DNA from: an uncultured Bacteroidota bacterium
GTDB taxonomy: Bacteria > Bacteroidota > Bacteroidia > Chitinophagales > Chitinophagaceae
Direction: 5' to 3'
Length of the DNA: 51,161 nucleotides
NCBI GenBank assembly: GCA_903835005.1
Contig: CAILLK010000074.1
Location: 1-51,161 of the forward strand
Each line of letters starts with the position of its first letter. The first letter of the stretch is position 1. A program made the translations under genes and the position numbers. Positions 34,966 to 44,163 of the stretch are shown here, in pieces. The notes beneath the pieces are model-generated. The model had not been told where the DNA came from, did not search any database, and saw only the letters and a program-made list of their open reading frames with translations.

Positions 34966-35010
34966 ATAATCAGATTTGTCAACCTTTAAAAAGTTGACAA
35001 ATCTGATTAT
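34966..35010. terminator. Perfect 18-bp palindrome between convergent genes
   Basis: ATAATCAGATTTGTCAAC / GTTGACAAATCTGATTAT with a 9-nt loop. It is 40 bp after the alkene-reductase stop and 19 bp before the SRPBCC stop, so it probably acts as a bidirectional terminator. It has no T-run on either side. Confidence 0.6.
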
Positions 35011-35029
35011 CACGAATCTTAATCATTGT

Positions 35030-35461
35030 CTACCTTTCTGCTATGCCTTTTATCTGGTTCATAAAGGCATCCATGCCCTGCAGGGAATGCTGGTAACCTG
35101 CCTCGGAAGTATAGCCCTGCATGATCCATTGCAGCCGGATTTGATTTTCTGCCAGGGCATCGACAAGGCAGGTGACAATGGCATAATTTTCGGGCTTATC
35201 TTCTACACCATAAAATGCTGACCAGTAAGAATATTGCAATTCCCTCACAGGAATAAACGACAATATTATACCGTGGTCACTGTATTTCTGTCCGTTATAT
35301 TCGCCCTGGAATACTATTGGGCTGCCCACCTGCCAGTCGGTGATGGTTTGGGTGCCGAAGAGGTATTCTTTAATAAGCCCGGGGTTGGTGAGTACCTCCC
35401 AAACTTTTTCGGGCGTGGTATTGATGGTTATTGCGCCGGTTACTTTGAGATCGTGGTTCAT
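35030..35461 (-). CDS. SRPBCC (AHSA1/START-like) domain protein
   Basis: A 143-residue single-domain protein. MNHDLKVTGAITINTTPEKVWEVLTNPGLIKEYLFG opens the family (…P..VW..lt.P..i..y..G), and the end is LQWIMQGYTSEAGYQHSLQGMDAF. This is the AHSA1 / activator-of-Hsp90-like lipid- or ligand-binding fold. Role unknown. ATG 35461. Monocistronic, convergent with the alkene reductase. Confidence 0.85.
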   Translation of the reverse strand: MNHDLKVTGAITINTTPEKVWEVLTNPGLIKEYLFGTQTITDWQVGSPIVFQGEYNGQKYSDHGIILSFIPVRELQYSYWSAFYGVEDKPENYAIVTCLVDALAENQIRLQWIMQGYTSEAGYQHSLQGMDAFMNQIKGIAER

Positions 35462-36629
35462 TTTTTTTAGTCGTTAGTCGTTAGAAATTGATTAAAGGTA
35501 CCATTGCTCAAAAAAATTGTAGTAGGGTGTTTTGAAGCTTTATTTGTTTGAAACCCTTTGCCAGAGCGGTTATTATATTTTTCTAAATTTCCCATTTGCA
35601 CCCCATAAACACCCTATTCGCACCCATTTTGTGAAGAAGGAAAAGGCGCAATCTATTGATTTTCAATAATTTAATTTATCCCGCGAAAAAAAACAGATAG
35701 GACTGCTGATTTTAATATTAGTTTAATATTTTTTTAATTATTTTAATCTATTAATTCGGATAAAATTAGCTCCCGGACCGGGCCTTGAATTCTGCCTCAA
35801 TGGTAAAATGGATGGTTGAAATTAAGAAAAAAAGGTATCCACAAATTTGGTTGCAGGCAAGGGATTGAGGGGTAATTTGTTAGGAGGATTTTGGGGTAGA
35901 AATTGTGGGAAGATTTTTTTAGAGCGGAAGGCAAATTTTGAATGCTTTACAGTTATTTGCAAAGCAGGTGGTTGAGGGACAGTTTATTGCGTAGGTGCAT
36001 TGTTTCGCAAGCTCGACGCTTGCAGATATCAGGACCAAGCGGGACTTGGGCCAGTGGAAATTAAAATAGTATTAATTATTATATTTTAATAAAAAACCTA
36101 CTGATAATTCAATTATCAATTACCATTTCAAGCTCACCACACCCCTAAATAGAGCTCATATTACTCCCAAATTGAGCCACAATTCCTATGATCGTGAACT
36201 ATAAATAAAAAAGTATTGCCATTACAAGAGACACTTGTAAACGCATGATGGAATGTAACAAGGCCAATCTATTACTTTCCCAAGCATTTCCATAAGAAGC
36301 CACTTCTTTCAATCCTTCGATGGTTGGTGAATATATTTAATGCAATACCCCGGGCTTCACCCACGGCTATGCTTATTTAAGCTTTTCTGGCTTCTATTCC
36401 AATATTGATGTTGTGACAAATGTCTGGCAATTTGAAATGGCTACATCCGGAAATTTCCCCGTACCCCGTTCCAATCTTTTTCCGTAAGTTTGTATTTTAG
36501 TAATTATTTCTTAACAAAAGGCAGTTAGTAAGAGTAACCTGTGCGGGGTGGAAGCAACGATAGTTGCGGTGTATTTTTTATTTTTTTCGGGAAAGGTTTT
36601 TTGAACACGGCTCAACATAATTTTATAAG
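35462..36629. other. Long intergenic region with a repeat
   Basis: About 1.1 kb with no plausible gene. It is AT-rich, with runs such as TTTAATATTTTTTTAATTATTTTAATC. A REP-like repeat lies at 36007-36057 (the same as the one inside the antitoxin-like gene at 4403-4455). A CCCCGGGCTTCACCCACGG palindromic fragment lies near 36348. The ricT leader begins near 36540. No promoter of the consensus form stands out. Confidence 0.5.
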
Positions 36630-38267
36630 ATGGGATGTGGCAGTTGCGGAACGGGCGCCAGTGGCAAGCCCGGCGGTTGCAAAGGTAATGGTGGCTGCAG
36701 TACGGGCGGCTGCAACCGGCTGAATGTATATGACTGGCTTAATGCCCTGCCGCTGCACGATGCGGCCAAACCTTACCCCGTGGTTGAAATAACCTTCAGC
36801 AAGGGGAGCCGAAAGGATTTCTTCAGAAACAATACCCACCACATACTGGAAAAGGGCAACTGGTTTGCCGTGGAGGGTGTGGGCGGTTTTGATATTGGGC
36901 AGGTGAGCCTTACGGGCGAACTGGTGAAACTGCAGCTGAAAAAGTATGGTGTAAGGGAAACAGATGTATCGAAACGGGTACTGCACCCGGCTACCGATGA
37001 GGAGCTGGAAGCTGCTACCAAGCAAAAAGAGCGGGAGGCTGAAATACTGATCCGCAGCCGCGCCATAGCCCGCAGCATGAACCTGGATATGAAGCTGTGC
37101 GAGGTAGAAATTCAGGCCGACAGCAAGAAGGGTACTTTCTTTTATACCGCCGACCAGCGGGTTGACTTCAGGGAACTGATACGGGTATTTGCCACCGACT
37201 TCAAGATGAAGGTGGAAATGAAGCAGATAGGCGCCCGGCAGGAAAGTGGCAAGGTAGGGGGCATTGGCTCGTGCGGCAGGGAACTTTGCTGCAGTACCTG
37301 GCTTACCGATTTTAAATCGGTGAACACGACGGCGGCGCGGTACCAGAACCTGTCGATTAATCAGACCAAACTTTCGGGGCAGTGCGGCAGGCTGAAATGC
37401 TGCCTGAATTACGAGCTGGATACCTACATGGATGCTTTATCGGTATTCCCGGATCATGCCGAGCACCTGGAAACCATAAAGGGAGTAGCGCACCTGCAGA
37501 AAAGAGACATCTTCAAAAACCTTATGTGGTACAGCTATTCGGATAACAACAAGCAGTATCCGCTGAGTATAGAGCGTGTAAAAGAAATTCAGAAACAGAA
37601 TAAACTGGGCCAGAAGGCTGAAGAGCTGCACCCTGTGGAACTGGAAACCAAGGAATCGAAGGCGGGCAAGGTGGCCGATATGGGCTATGTGAATGATGTG
37701 GGTACCATAACGCTGAAGAACCTGGAAAAAGGTAAGAAGAAAAAGCACGGCACCGGCAACAAGAGCGGCAGCCATAACCCCGACGCCCGGAAGCAAGCTG
37801 CTGATGGCGCACCGCAGGGTGGCAACAGGCAGCAAGGCAATAAGGGCCAGCAAGGGCCAAAACCACAGGGTAATAAAGGACCGCAGGGCAACCAGGGCAC
37901 CAAACCCCAGGTAGCTGCCGATGGCACCCCGGCGGAGAACAAACCTCAGGGCCAAAGACCCCAGCAAGCAAGACCCCAGCAGGGCCCAAGACCTGAAGGC
38001 AACAGACCGCCAAACCCGAACCAGCAACCTAAGCAAAACCAGCCCCGGCCCAACCAGCAGGGGCAAGGACAGCCAAGACCACCACAGCAGCCGAAGCAAA
38101 ACCAGCCGAAACCTGCACCTGCCGACGGGGCAGTAACCACCCCGCAGGGTGAACAGGGGCCACGGCCACCACGGCCGAACCGGAACCGGCCCAACCGCCC
38201 AAGGCCGGACAGGCCGGACAGGACTGATAAGCCGGAAGGCGGGGGAAGTGCGGATGTACAAGCATAA
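36630..38267 (+). CDS. ricT: RicT/YaaT-like PSP1-domain protein with long disordered tail
   Basis: A 545-residue protein. RicT binds a [4Fe-4S] cluster in a complex that regulates mRNA processing in Bacillus; its Bacteroidota function is less clear. The N-terminus is Cys-rich (Cys at 3, 6, 17, 23 and 28), within MGCGSCGTGASGKPGG... The PSP1 core (about 45-320) has EVEIQADSKKGTFFYTADQR, SCGRELCCSTW and GQCGRLKCCLNYE. From about 370 to 545 the tail is low-complexity, rich in P, Q, N, G and R (for example PQGNRQQGNKGQQGPKPQG) and probably disordered. ATG 36630 follows ATTTTATAAG. Monocistronic, ending in a strong terminator. Confidence 0.8.
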   Translation: MGCGSCGTGASGKPGGCKGNGGCSTGGCNRLNVYDWLNALPLHDAAKPYPVVEITFSKGSRKDFFRNNTHHILEKGNWFAVEGVGGFDIGQVSLTGELVKLQLKKYGVRETDVSKRVLHPATDEELEAATKQKEREAEILIRSRAIARSMNLDMKLCEVEIQADSKKGTFFYTADQRVDFRELIRVFATDFKMKVEMKQIGARQESGKVGGIGSCGRELCCSTWLTDFKSVNTTAARYQNLSINQTKLSGQCGRLKCCLNYELDTYMDALSVFPDHAEHLETIKGVAHLQKRDIFKNLMWYSYSDNNKQYPLSIERVKEIQKQNKLGQKAEELHPVELETKESKAGKVADMGYVNDVGTITLKNLEKGKKKKHGTGNKSGSHNPDARKQAADGAPQGGNRQQGNKGQQGPKPQGNKGPQGNQGTKPQVAADGTPAENKPQGQRPQQARPQQGPRPEGNRPPNPNQQPKQNQPRPNQQGQGQPRPPQQPKQNQPKPAPADGAVTTPQGEQGPRPPRPNRNRPNRPRPDRPDRTDKPEGGGSADVQA

Positions 38268-38285
38268 GGAATTGCATAAATATAA

Positions 38286-38327
38286 ATAAAATAAAAGGCT
38301 TGCTGTATGGCAAGCCTTTTATTTTAT
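38286..38327 (+). terminator. Intrinsic terminator of ricT
   Basis: An 18-bp perfect stem (ATAAAATAAAAGGCTTGC / GCAAGCCTTTTATTTTAT) with loop TGTATG. The T-rich 3' arm provides the U-run. It sits 18 bp behind the ricT stop. Confidence 0.85.
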
Positions 38328-38509
38328 ACTTTGAAAATATAGCAAACAAAAATCAATGGGCAACTCTGAATTTTCTATAAATTATACAAGTACAATGTCA
38401 GCTATACTTCCACTACACCGTATCCTTCTATCATTGTGCTGGTAAGGATATCGGAATAGTTCCTTATCCGAATGTATATATACTAATAAAATGTTGCAGC
38501 TTTGTAATT

Positions 38510-38662
38510 ATGAATTCGGCAATAACCATAGTTGCTCATCTTCCGATTACGGACCAGGAGGAACACCCCTATTACCCGGAATTTGTAGAGAAGGTGTCGT
38601 AAGGAGATAAGGATTTTGAAAATGGCAATTTCGAAATAATTAAAACACAAGATCTACGGTAA
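38510..38662 (+). pseudogene. Antitoxin-like gene with in-frame stop
   Basis: From ATG 38510 the frame reads MNSAITIVAHLPITDQEEHP, then YYPEFVEKVS and a TAA stop at 38600-38602, then continues in frame as GDKDFENGNFEIIKTQDLR to TAA 38660-38662. The stretch after the stop (…EFV.K…GDKDFE.G.FE.IKT.DL) fits the C-terminus of small antitoxins. A point mutation probably destroyed the gene. No toxin follows. The group II intron's 3' end lies less than 100 bp downstream. Confidence 0.55.
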
Positions 38663-38740
38663 CAGGCTATAGCGCCAAGATTATAGAAAATGTAGGTTAC
38701 CAGGAGAAATCAAAAAACAGAAAGACAATAACCAAATCGA

Positions 38741-40704
38741 GTAGGAGGTGAGGGATTATTTCCCTCACCGTCCTCTCACACCACCGTACGTGCCGTTCGG
38801 CATACGGCGGTTTGTCAGAATAATGATAGCTGTGCTTCTGCTTTACCGTGATATGTGTTGTAAAATCCTTTGTAGCCTCGCTTGGTAAAGAATTTGTTGT
38901 TTAACGTTGTCTGTAATATTGGGCTATGGGCAACCCTGCAATATCCCTTACTGCTGTTGCCCCATTCGTATGCTTTCTGCCTGGATGCCCCTAATTTCAA
39001 CAGGTTACGGACTCTCGTTGCAGGTTTCTTCCATACCTTCCATTGGCATATCCTTAGCCTAACCCGTACAAGCTGGTCTAATTCCTGCATTACCGTCTTT
39101 GCTTTTGCTATTACAAAGTAACTCACCCAGCCATTTATAACTGAGTTCAGTCTCCCTATCTTCTCTTCTTCTGATTTCCCCGTACTGCGACCTGTAATCT
39201 CTTTCACCTTTTCGGTAATGCGCCCCACCGACTTTTCTGCTATTCTTATTTCCCAGACTCCATTACTCCGGAAGAAGGAAAAACCTAATAGCGTACTTTC
39301 GTTTGGGCGGCTTATTTTCGTCTTTGTCCTGTTTACTTTCAGCAGTAGTTTCCCTTCTATGTATTTTATGACGCTCTCCGCTACTCGTTTTGCTGAGGCT
39401 TCACTTCGCACATAAATACTACAGTCATCTGCATATCTCACATACGAATGACCACGCTTTTCCAGTTCTTTATCAAACTCGTCAAGAACAATATTAGACA
39501 ACAACGGGCTTAACGGGCTGCCCTGCGGAGTCCCTTCTAGCCGTTGACTCACAACTCCGCCTTCGAGTATACCGCTTGTCAAATAACTCCTGATAAGTTT
39601 CAACGTTGGCTTGTCTGTAACCGTTCTGCTCAACACGCTCATCAACCGGTCATGGTTCACCTTGTCAAAGAACTTTTCCAGGTCAAGTTCTACAACCCAT
39701 ATCCTACCCTCATTCAGGTAGGTTTGCGCCTGCAGTACCGCCTGTTGGCAGTTCTTATCCGGACGGAAGCCGTAGCTATGATACGAAAATTGTTCCTCAT
39801 ACTTGGGCATTAACCATTGGCTTATCGCTTGTTGTAGCAACCTGTCCAATACTGTCGGTATTCCCAACACCCTCACTCCGCCCTGTGGTTTGGGTATTTC
39901 TACCTTCCGCACCGCACTCGGTTTATAGTTGCCTTCCAATATCTTCGCCCGTAAACTTTGCCAGTTGGTTTTCAGGTAGTCACGAAGTTCATCGGTCTGC
40001 ATACCATCAATACCTCCTGCACCCTTGTTGCGCATAACCTGCTCAAGGGCTTTTTCAATGTTCCAACTGCTCAATATTTGTTCCAGCATACTATTTGCAT
40101 TCTTTTACACAGGGCGGTCTCTTTAGTCATTGCATCTATGGCACAGCTCCTCTTGCATTTTACTCTCGGTTTCCTTCCTACCCTCATGCAAATAGTTCTC
40201 TTACGTGGTTCGGCTGTTTTTCTCCTTTCGATAAACTTCTATTGCCTTCGCCTTATTCTAACATTCGGCCCTTCAGGTTTGTGAGACTGCCGCATTTGCG
40301 GACGCATCCGGTGCGGTTCGTTGCCCCCCTACTATGACCTCGGCTGACTTCTGCTGGTATCCAATGACATCTTTAACTCTGCCACCAGTTTGCCGCTTCG
40401 GCACTCTCTCGTACCTCCGCCAACATTACCAACAGATCTCTCAGGGTAAGGATATACGCTTTCCGTTCATGTAGCCACTGCATTTACGTAGTTATATTTC
40501 GTACAGTAAAGGGCTTTTGTTTCTTTGGCAACTTCACCCATATAACCCCGCCTTATATGCAATTTCTGTTCGATGGCCCGAACGTTTGCCGCCAGCTTCT
40601 TTCAGATTCGCAGTCACCCACGACACCCTTGCTCTTGGCTAATACTCCCTACTGTAAAGCGTATTCGGGACTTTCACCCTATAGCTTATATCCATGCCTG
40701 ACAC
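38741..40704 (-). mobile_element. Group IIC intron
   Basis: Read on the minus strand, the intron starts about 40704 (GTGTCAGGCATGGATATAAG) and ends about 38741. Domains I-III are in the 5' ~600 nt. Domain IV carries the reverse transcriptase ORF. Domain V is the complement of 38781-38810 (CCGCCGTATGCC GAAC GGCACGTACGGTGG), and it has the CGC triad typical of group IIC rather than AGC. Domain VI is the complement of 38747-38769 (GGTGAGGGA/TCCCTCACC). The insertion site is 8 nt downstream of the infB terminator stem, a known preference of group IIC introns. Boundaries are approximate. Confidence 0.85.
38815..40089 (-). CDS. ltrA: Group II intron reverse transcriptase/maturase (IIC type)
   Basis: A 424-residue RT-maturase of the compact IIC type, without an En domain. 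MLEQILSSWNIEKALEQVMR opens the protein, followed by GAGGIDGM, PKPQGGVRVLGIPTVLDRLLQQ (RT1), FGFRPDKN..., VVELDLEKFFDKVNHD, GTPQGSPLSPLLSNIVLDE and the catalytic motif YADD in YVRYADDCSIYV. The maturase (X/thumb) region ends WKVWKKPATRVRNLLKLG ... RVAHSPILQTTLNN. It is an RNA-dependent DNA polymerase that also helps intron splicing and retrohoming. The start is ATG 40089, inside domain IV. The ORF is open, so the intron may be active. Confidence 0.93.
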   Translation of the reverse strand: MLEQILSSWNIEKALEQVMRNKGAGGIDGMQTDELRDYLKTNWQSLRAKILEGNYKPSAVRKVEIPKPQGGVRVLGIPTVLDRLLQQAISQWLMPKYEEQFSYHSYGFRPDKNCQQAVLQAQTYLNEGRIWVVELDLEKFFDKVNHDRLMSVLSRTVTDKPTLKLIRSYLTSGILEGGVVSQRLEGTPQGSPLSPLLSNIVLDEFDKELEKRGHSYVRYADDCSIYVRSEASAKRVAESVIKYIEGKLLLKVNRTKTKISRPNESTLLGFSFFRSNGVWEIRIAEKSVGRITEKVKEITGRSTGKSEEEKIGRLNSVINGWVSYFVIAKAKTVMQELDQLVRVRLRICQWKVWKKPATRVRNLLKLGASRQKAYEWGNSSKGYCRVAHSPILQTTLNNKFFTKRGYKGFYNTYHGKAEAQLSLF

Positions 40705-40712
40705 ACCAACAA

Positions 40713-40738
40713 CAAAGCCCACCATAAGGCGGGCTTTG
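40713..40738 (-). terminator. infB intrinsic terminator
   Basis: An 8-bp perfect stem (CAAAGCCC / GGGCTTTG) with internal CC/GG and a TTAT loop, about 23 bp behind the infB stop. It is followed by TTGTTGGT and then immediately by the group IIC intron. Confidence 0.8.
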
Positions 40739-40760
40739 CTGATTATAATATTCTAACTGA

Positions 40761-43700
40761 TTACAGTGTCCGTTTTACTTCTACTTCGTCGTAGCCTTCT
40801 ATGATATCGCCTACTACGATATTGGAGTAGTTCTTGATCTGGAGGCCGCATTCGTAGCCGGCGTTTACTTCTTTCACATCGTCTTTGAAACGCTTGAGTG
40901 ATGCGAGTTCGCCGTTGTGGACTACTATACCGTCGCGGATGATGTTGAGCTTGGTCTGGCGGGTCATCTTGCCATCGAGCACATAACATCCGGCTATGGT
41001 GCCTACGCCGCTGATCTTGAATACTTCGCGCACTTCGATATTGCATACCGTTCTTTTCTCCACCTTGGGTTCGAGGAGGCCTTCCATGGCGCTCTTTATC
41101 TCTTCGATGGCATCGTAGATGATGGAGTAGGTGCGGATCTCGATGTTCTCCTGTGTGGCGAGCCTGCCTGCCTGCAGTGAAGGACGTACCTGGAAGCCAA
41201 TGATAATGGCATCGGATGCGGTGGCGAGCAATACATCGCTCTCAGTGATCTGGCCCACGCCTTTGTGCACCACATTGATGGCCACCTCTTCGGTGCTGAG
41301 CTTCTGCAGCGAATCGCTGAGGGCTTCGACAGAACCATCGAAGTCGCCCTTGATGATAACGCCGAGTTCCTTGAAGTTTCCGAGGGCGAGACGACGACCG
41401 ATTTCATCGAGCGTGATGTGCTTGCGGGCACGGATGCCCTGCTCGCGCATGATCTGGGCGCGGTGGTTGGCGAGTTCTTTTGCTTCGTCTTCATTCTCGA
41501 ATACGCGGAACTTTTCACCCGCCTGCGGCGCGCCGTTAAGACCCAATACCTGCACGGGAGCTGATGGCCCGGCGCTGGTAACGCGCTGGCCACGCTCATT
41601 GAACATGGCTTTGATCTTGCCGTAGTGCTGTCCGCAGGCAATCATATCGCCCTGATTGAGGGTTCCGTTCTGTACCAGTATGGTACTTTGGTAACCGCGG
41701 CCCTTATCGAGCGACGCTTCGATGACGCTGCCTGCTGCGAGGCGGTCGGGGTTGGCTTTAAGATCGAGGAGTTCGGCTTCGAGGCCTATCTTCTCGAGCA
41801 GTATATCAATATTCTGGCCTTTCTTGGCGCTTATTTCCTGGCACTGGTATTTACCACCCCAATCCTCCACCAGTATGTTCATATTGGCAAGCTGTTCTTT
41901 GATTTTTTCGGGGTTGGCACCTACTTTATCTATTTTGTTGATAGCGAAAATCATGGGCAGGTTTGCGGCCTGTGCGTGCGATATCGCTTCTTTGGTTTGC
42001 GGCATTATGGCATCATCGGCAGCTATAACTATTACGGCTACGTCGGCTACCTTGGCGCCACGGGCACGCATTGCGGTAAACGCTTCGTGACCCGGCGTAT
42101 CGAGGAAGGTGATTTTCTTGCCTGTGCTGGTAGTAACCTGGTAGGCACCGATATGCTGGGTGATACCACCGGCCTCGCCGGCTACCACATTGGCGCTGCG
42201 CACATAGTCGAGCAACGATGTCTTACCATGATCTACGTGACCCATGATGGTAACGATAGGGGCTCTCTGCCTGAGGTCGGCTTCGTCGTCGATATCTTCT
42301 ACCACTTCTTCGGCTTCCTGCTCGAGGTTGATGAACTCTACATCGTAGCTGAACTCACTGGCTACGAGCTCTATCACTTCGGCATCGAGGCGCTGATTGA
42401 TAGACACCATGATACCAAGGCTCATACACTTGCTGATAACATCGGCGAAGCTCACGTTGAGCAGGCTTGCCAGTTCGCTTACAGATATGAACTCAGTAAC
42501 CTGTATGAGGTTGGTCTGTTCGGCATTTTCGGCGGCGGCGCGCTTGTCGGCCATTTCGTCGCGCTTGTTGCGGCGGTATTTGGCTTTGAGGTTTTTGCTG
42601 CGGGTAGAGCCCGTAAGCTTGGCCTGCGTTTCGCGTATTTTATCCTGAATTGCTTTTGTATCAATTTCCTGTTGTTGTGCATTAACGGGAAGTGCAGTGC
42701 GTGGTGCGCCGCGGCGATCGCCACCTCTGTCTCCACCCGGCCTGAAATTGCCGCGGTCGGGCCTTTGTCCGGCACCACCGCCCGGTCCTGTATGGCCGGG
42801 AGTAGTTTGCGGTCCTGAAGGCCTGCGTTCGCGGTTATTAAAGTCGGGTCTTGGGCCTCTGTTGTCGGTGCGAGGAACGCCCACGCCCTGCCCTGGTGCC
42901 GGAGGACGGTTAGGATCGCCCGGCTTATGGGTTTCCGGCCGTTTCTCAACAGGTATGCGTTTGCGTTTGCGTTTTTCGCGGTTATCAAGCCGGTTATCGG
43001 GGCGGTTGCCGCTGCCAGAAGGCTGAGAAACCGGTAATTCGATTCTGCCGATGATTTTAGGGCCTTCCAGTTTGGGGGCCTTCATTTCTATGTGTTCGGG
43101 CCTGGCAACAGTATCTTCTTCCTGCTCTTCTTTTTCCTGAACTATTTCGACAGGTTTTGTCTCAACAGGTTTTGCCGGCGCTACAGCTTTTGGCTTAACA
43201 ACTTCGGCAGCAGGAGCAGCTTTTTTGGCAACTGATTTCTTTTCCGGCTCTGCTTTCTTCGAGGCGCCTTTTTTGGGCCGCGAAGCAAGGTTCATATCAT
43301 CCAGATTGATTTTGCCCAGTATATTAGGCCCTTCAATTTTCGGGGCTTTTATTTCAAGATGTTCCGGTGGTTCGGGAGCGGGTTCCGGCTGTTTTGCCGG
43401 GGTGGGATCGGGCTGCTTTGCAGCAACAGGTTCCTTCGCTTCTTCAGCAACAACAGGAGCTGGCGCAACGGGCTCCGGCTTAGCAATTTTAGCTTCGGTA
43501 ACAACCGGCGCCGGAGCAGCTTTCACTTCAGGTACCTCTTTAGGAGGAGCAGGCGGAGCAGCTACTACCGGGGGCATCTTAACAGTAGTAAGCACTACCT
43601 GCGGAATAGGCTCAGCGTGTTTCTTGACCGGTTCTGCCTTGGCTTCTGCAACTTTGGGCTTCTCAGGTTCTTTGGGTTTCTCAGCAACTATCTTTGGTGC

Positions 43701-44012
43701 AACTACAGGATGTGGATCTTCTTTTTTATCCCTGGCTCCGAAATCATTATTGTCTTTTGATTTTCTGAGGTTATCCATAAGGGATCCTTTCGGAAGAGCT
43801 ATTTCATCGCTCTTGCGTTTGGCCAGTTTATCCTGGGCAAACTCTACCGTAAGGGCATTATACATTTTCTCCGTTAACCTGGTGCTTGGGTTACTGGAAA
43901 TCTCAAAGCCTTTATCGGCAAGGAACGTTACAAGCGTATCCCTACCGATGTTAAATTCTTTGGCAGCTTCCAGTAACCTGGGTGTCTTATTAGTTGCTGT
44001 TGTTGGTGTCAT
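40761..44012 (-). CDS. infB: Translation initiation factor IF-2
   Basis: A 1083-residue translation GTPase that delivers initiator tRNA to the 30S subunit. The N-terminal IF2_N helix is at the start ([19 protein letters not shown]). A long Pro/Ala/Lys/Glu-rich region (about 80-440) includes a repeated unit: [19 protein letters not shown] and [19 protein letters not shown]. The G domain (from about 585) has G1 [12 protein letters not shown]3 DTPGHEAF and G4 NKID. The C-terminal domains include [19 protein letters not shown]. Bacteroidota IF-2 is long like this. It is the last gene of the operon rimP-nusA-infB. Confidence 0.96.
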   Translation of the reverse strand: MTPTTATNKTPRLLEAAKEFNIGRDTLVTFLADKGFEISSNPSTRLTEKMYNALTVEFAQDKLAKRKSDEIALPKGSLMDNLRKSKDNNDFGARDKKEDPHPVVAPKIVAEKPKEPEKPKVAEAKAEPVKKHAEPIPQVVLTTVKMPPVVAAPPAPPKEVPEVKAAPAPVVTEAKIAKPEPVAPAPVVAEEAKEPVAAKQPDPTPAKQPEPAPEPPEHLEIKAPKIEGPNILGKINLDDMNLASRPKKGASKKAEPEKKSVAKKAAPAAEVVKPKAVAPAKPVETKPVEIVQEKEEQEEDTVARPEHIEMKAPKLEGPKIIGRIELPVSQPSGSGNRPDNRLDNREKRKRKRIPVEKRPETHKPGDPNRPPAPGQGVGVPRTDNRGPRPDFNNRERRPSGPQTTPGHTGPGGGAGQRPDRGNFRPGGDRGGDRRGAPRTALPVNAQQQEIDTKAIQDKIRETQAKLTGSTRSKNLKAKYRRNKRDEMADKRAAAENAEQTNLIQVTEFISVSELASLLNVSFADVISKCMSLGIMVSINQRLDAEVIELVASEFSYDVEFINLEQEAEEVVEDIDDEADLRQRAPIVTIMGHVDHGKTSLLDYVRSANVVAGEAGGITQHIGAYQVTTSTGKKITFLDTPGHEAFTAMRARGAKVADVAVIVIAADDAIMPQTKEAISHAQAANLPMIFAINKIDKVGANPEKIKEQLANMNILVEDWGGKYQCQEISAKKGQNIDILLEKIGLEAELLDLKANPDRLAAGSVIEASLDKGRGYQSTILVQNGTLNQGDMIACGQHYGKIKAMFNERGQRVTSAGPSAPVQVLGLNGAPQAGEKFRVFENEDEAKELANHRAQIMREQGIRARKHITLDEIGRRLALGNFKELGVIIKGDFDGSVEALSDSLQKLSTEEVAINVVHKGVGQITESDVLLATASDAIIIGFQVRPSLQAGRLATQENIEIRTYSIIYDAIEEIKSAMEGLLEPKVEKRTVCNIEVREVFKISGVGTIAGCYVLDGKMTRQTKLNIIRDGIVVHNGELASLKRFKDDVKEVNAGYECGLQIKNYSNIVVGDIIEGYDEVEVKRTL

Positions 44013-44163
44013 TCTTCTTTATACTTCTTAATATATCCGCCAATGATAACCATTGGCCAGACCTCAATTTACAAACCTACACCATTTTTTTATATAAAAT
44101 GGTTCCCGTCAATCTACTCTTTCTATGCTTTGTTCATCTAAATAATTTATCTGTTAAAATTAA

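Noticed and set aside
35700..35760. AT-rich stretch as a possible replication origin
   Set aside because: No DnaA boxes, iterons or dnaA/dnaN neighbours are visible.
37437..38349. Long minus-strand frames under the ricT tail
   Set aside because: They mirror the low-complexity P/Q/G-rich coding tail; the plus-strand gene has clear PSP1 motifs and its own terminator.
41625..44031. Several plus-strand frames inside infB (up to 397 aa)
   Set aside because: They are antisense shadows of a certain gene in GC-richer DNA; no family pattern or start context.
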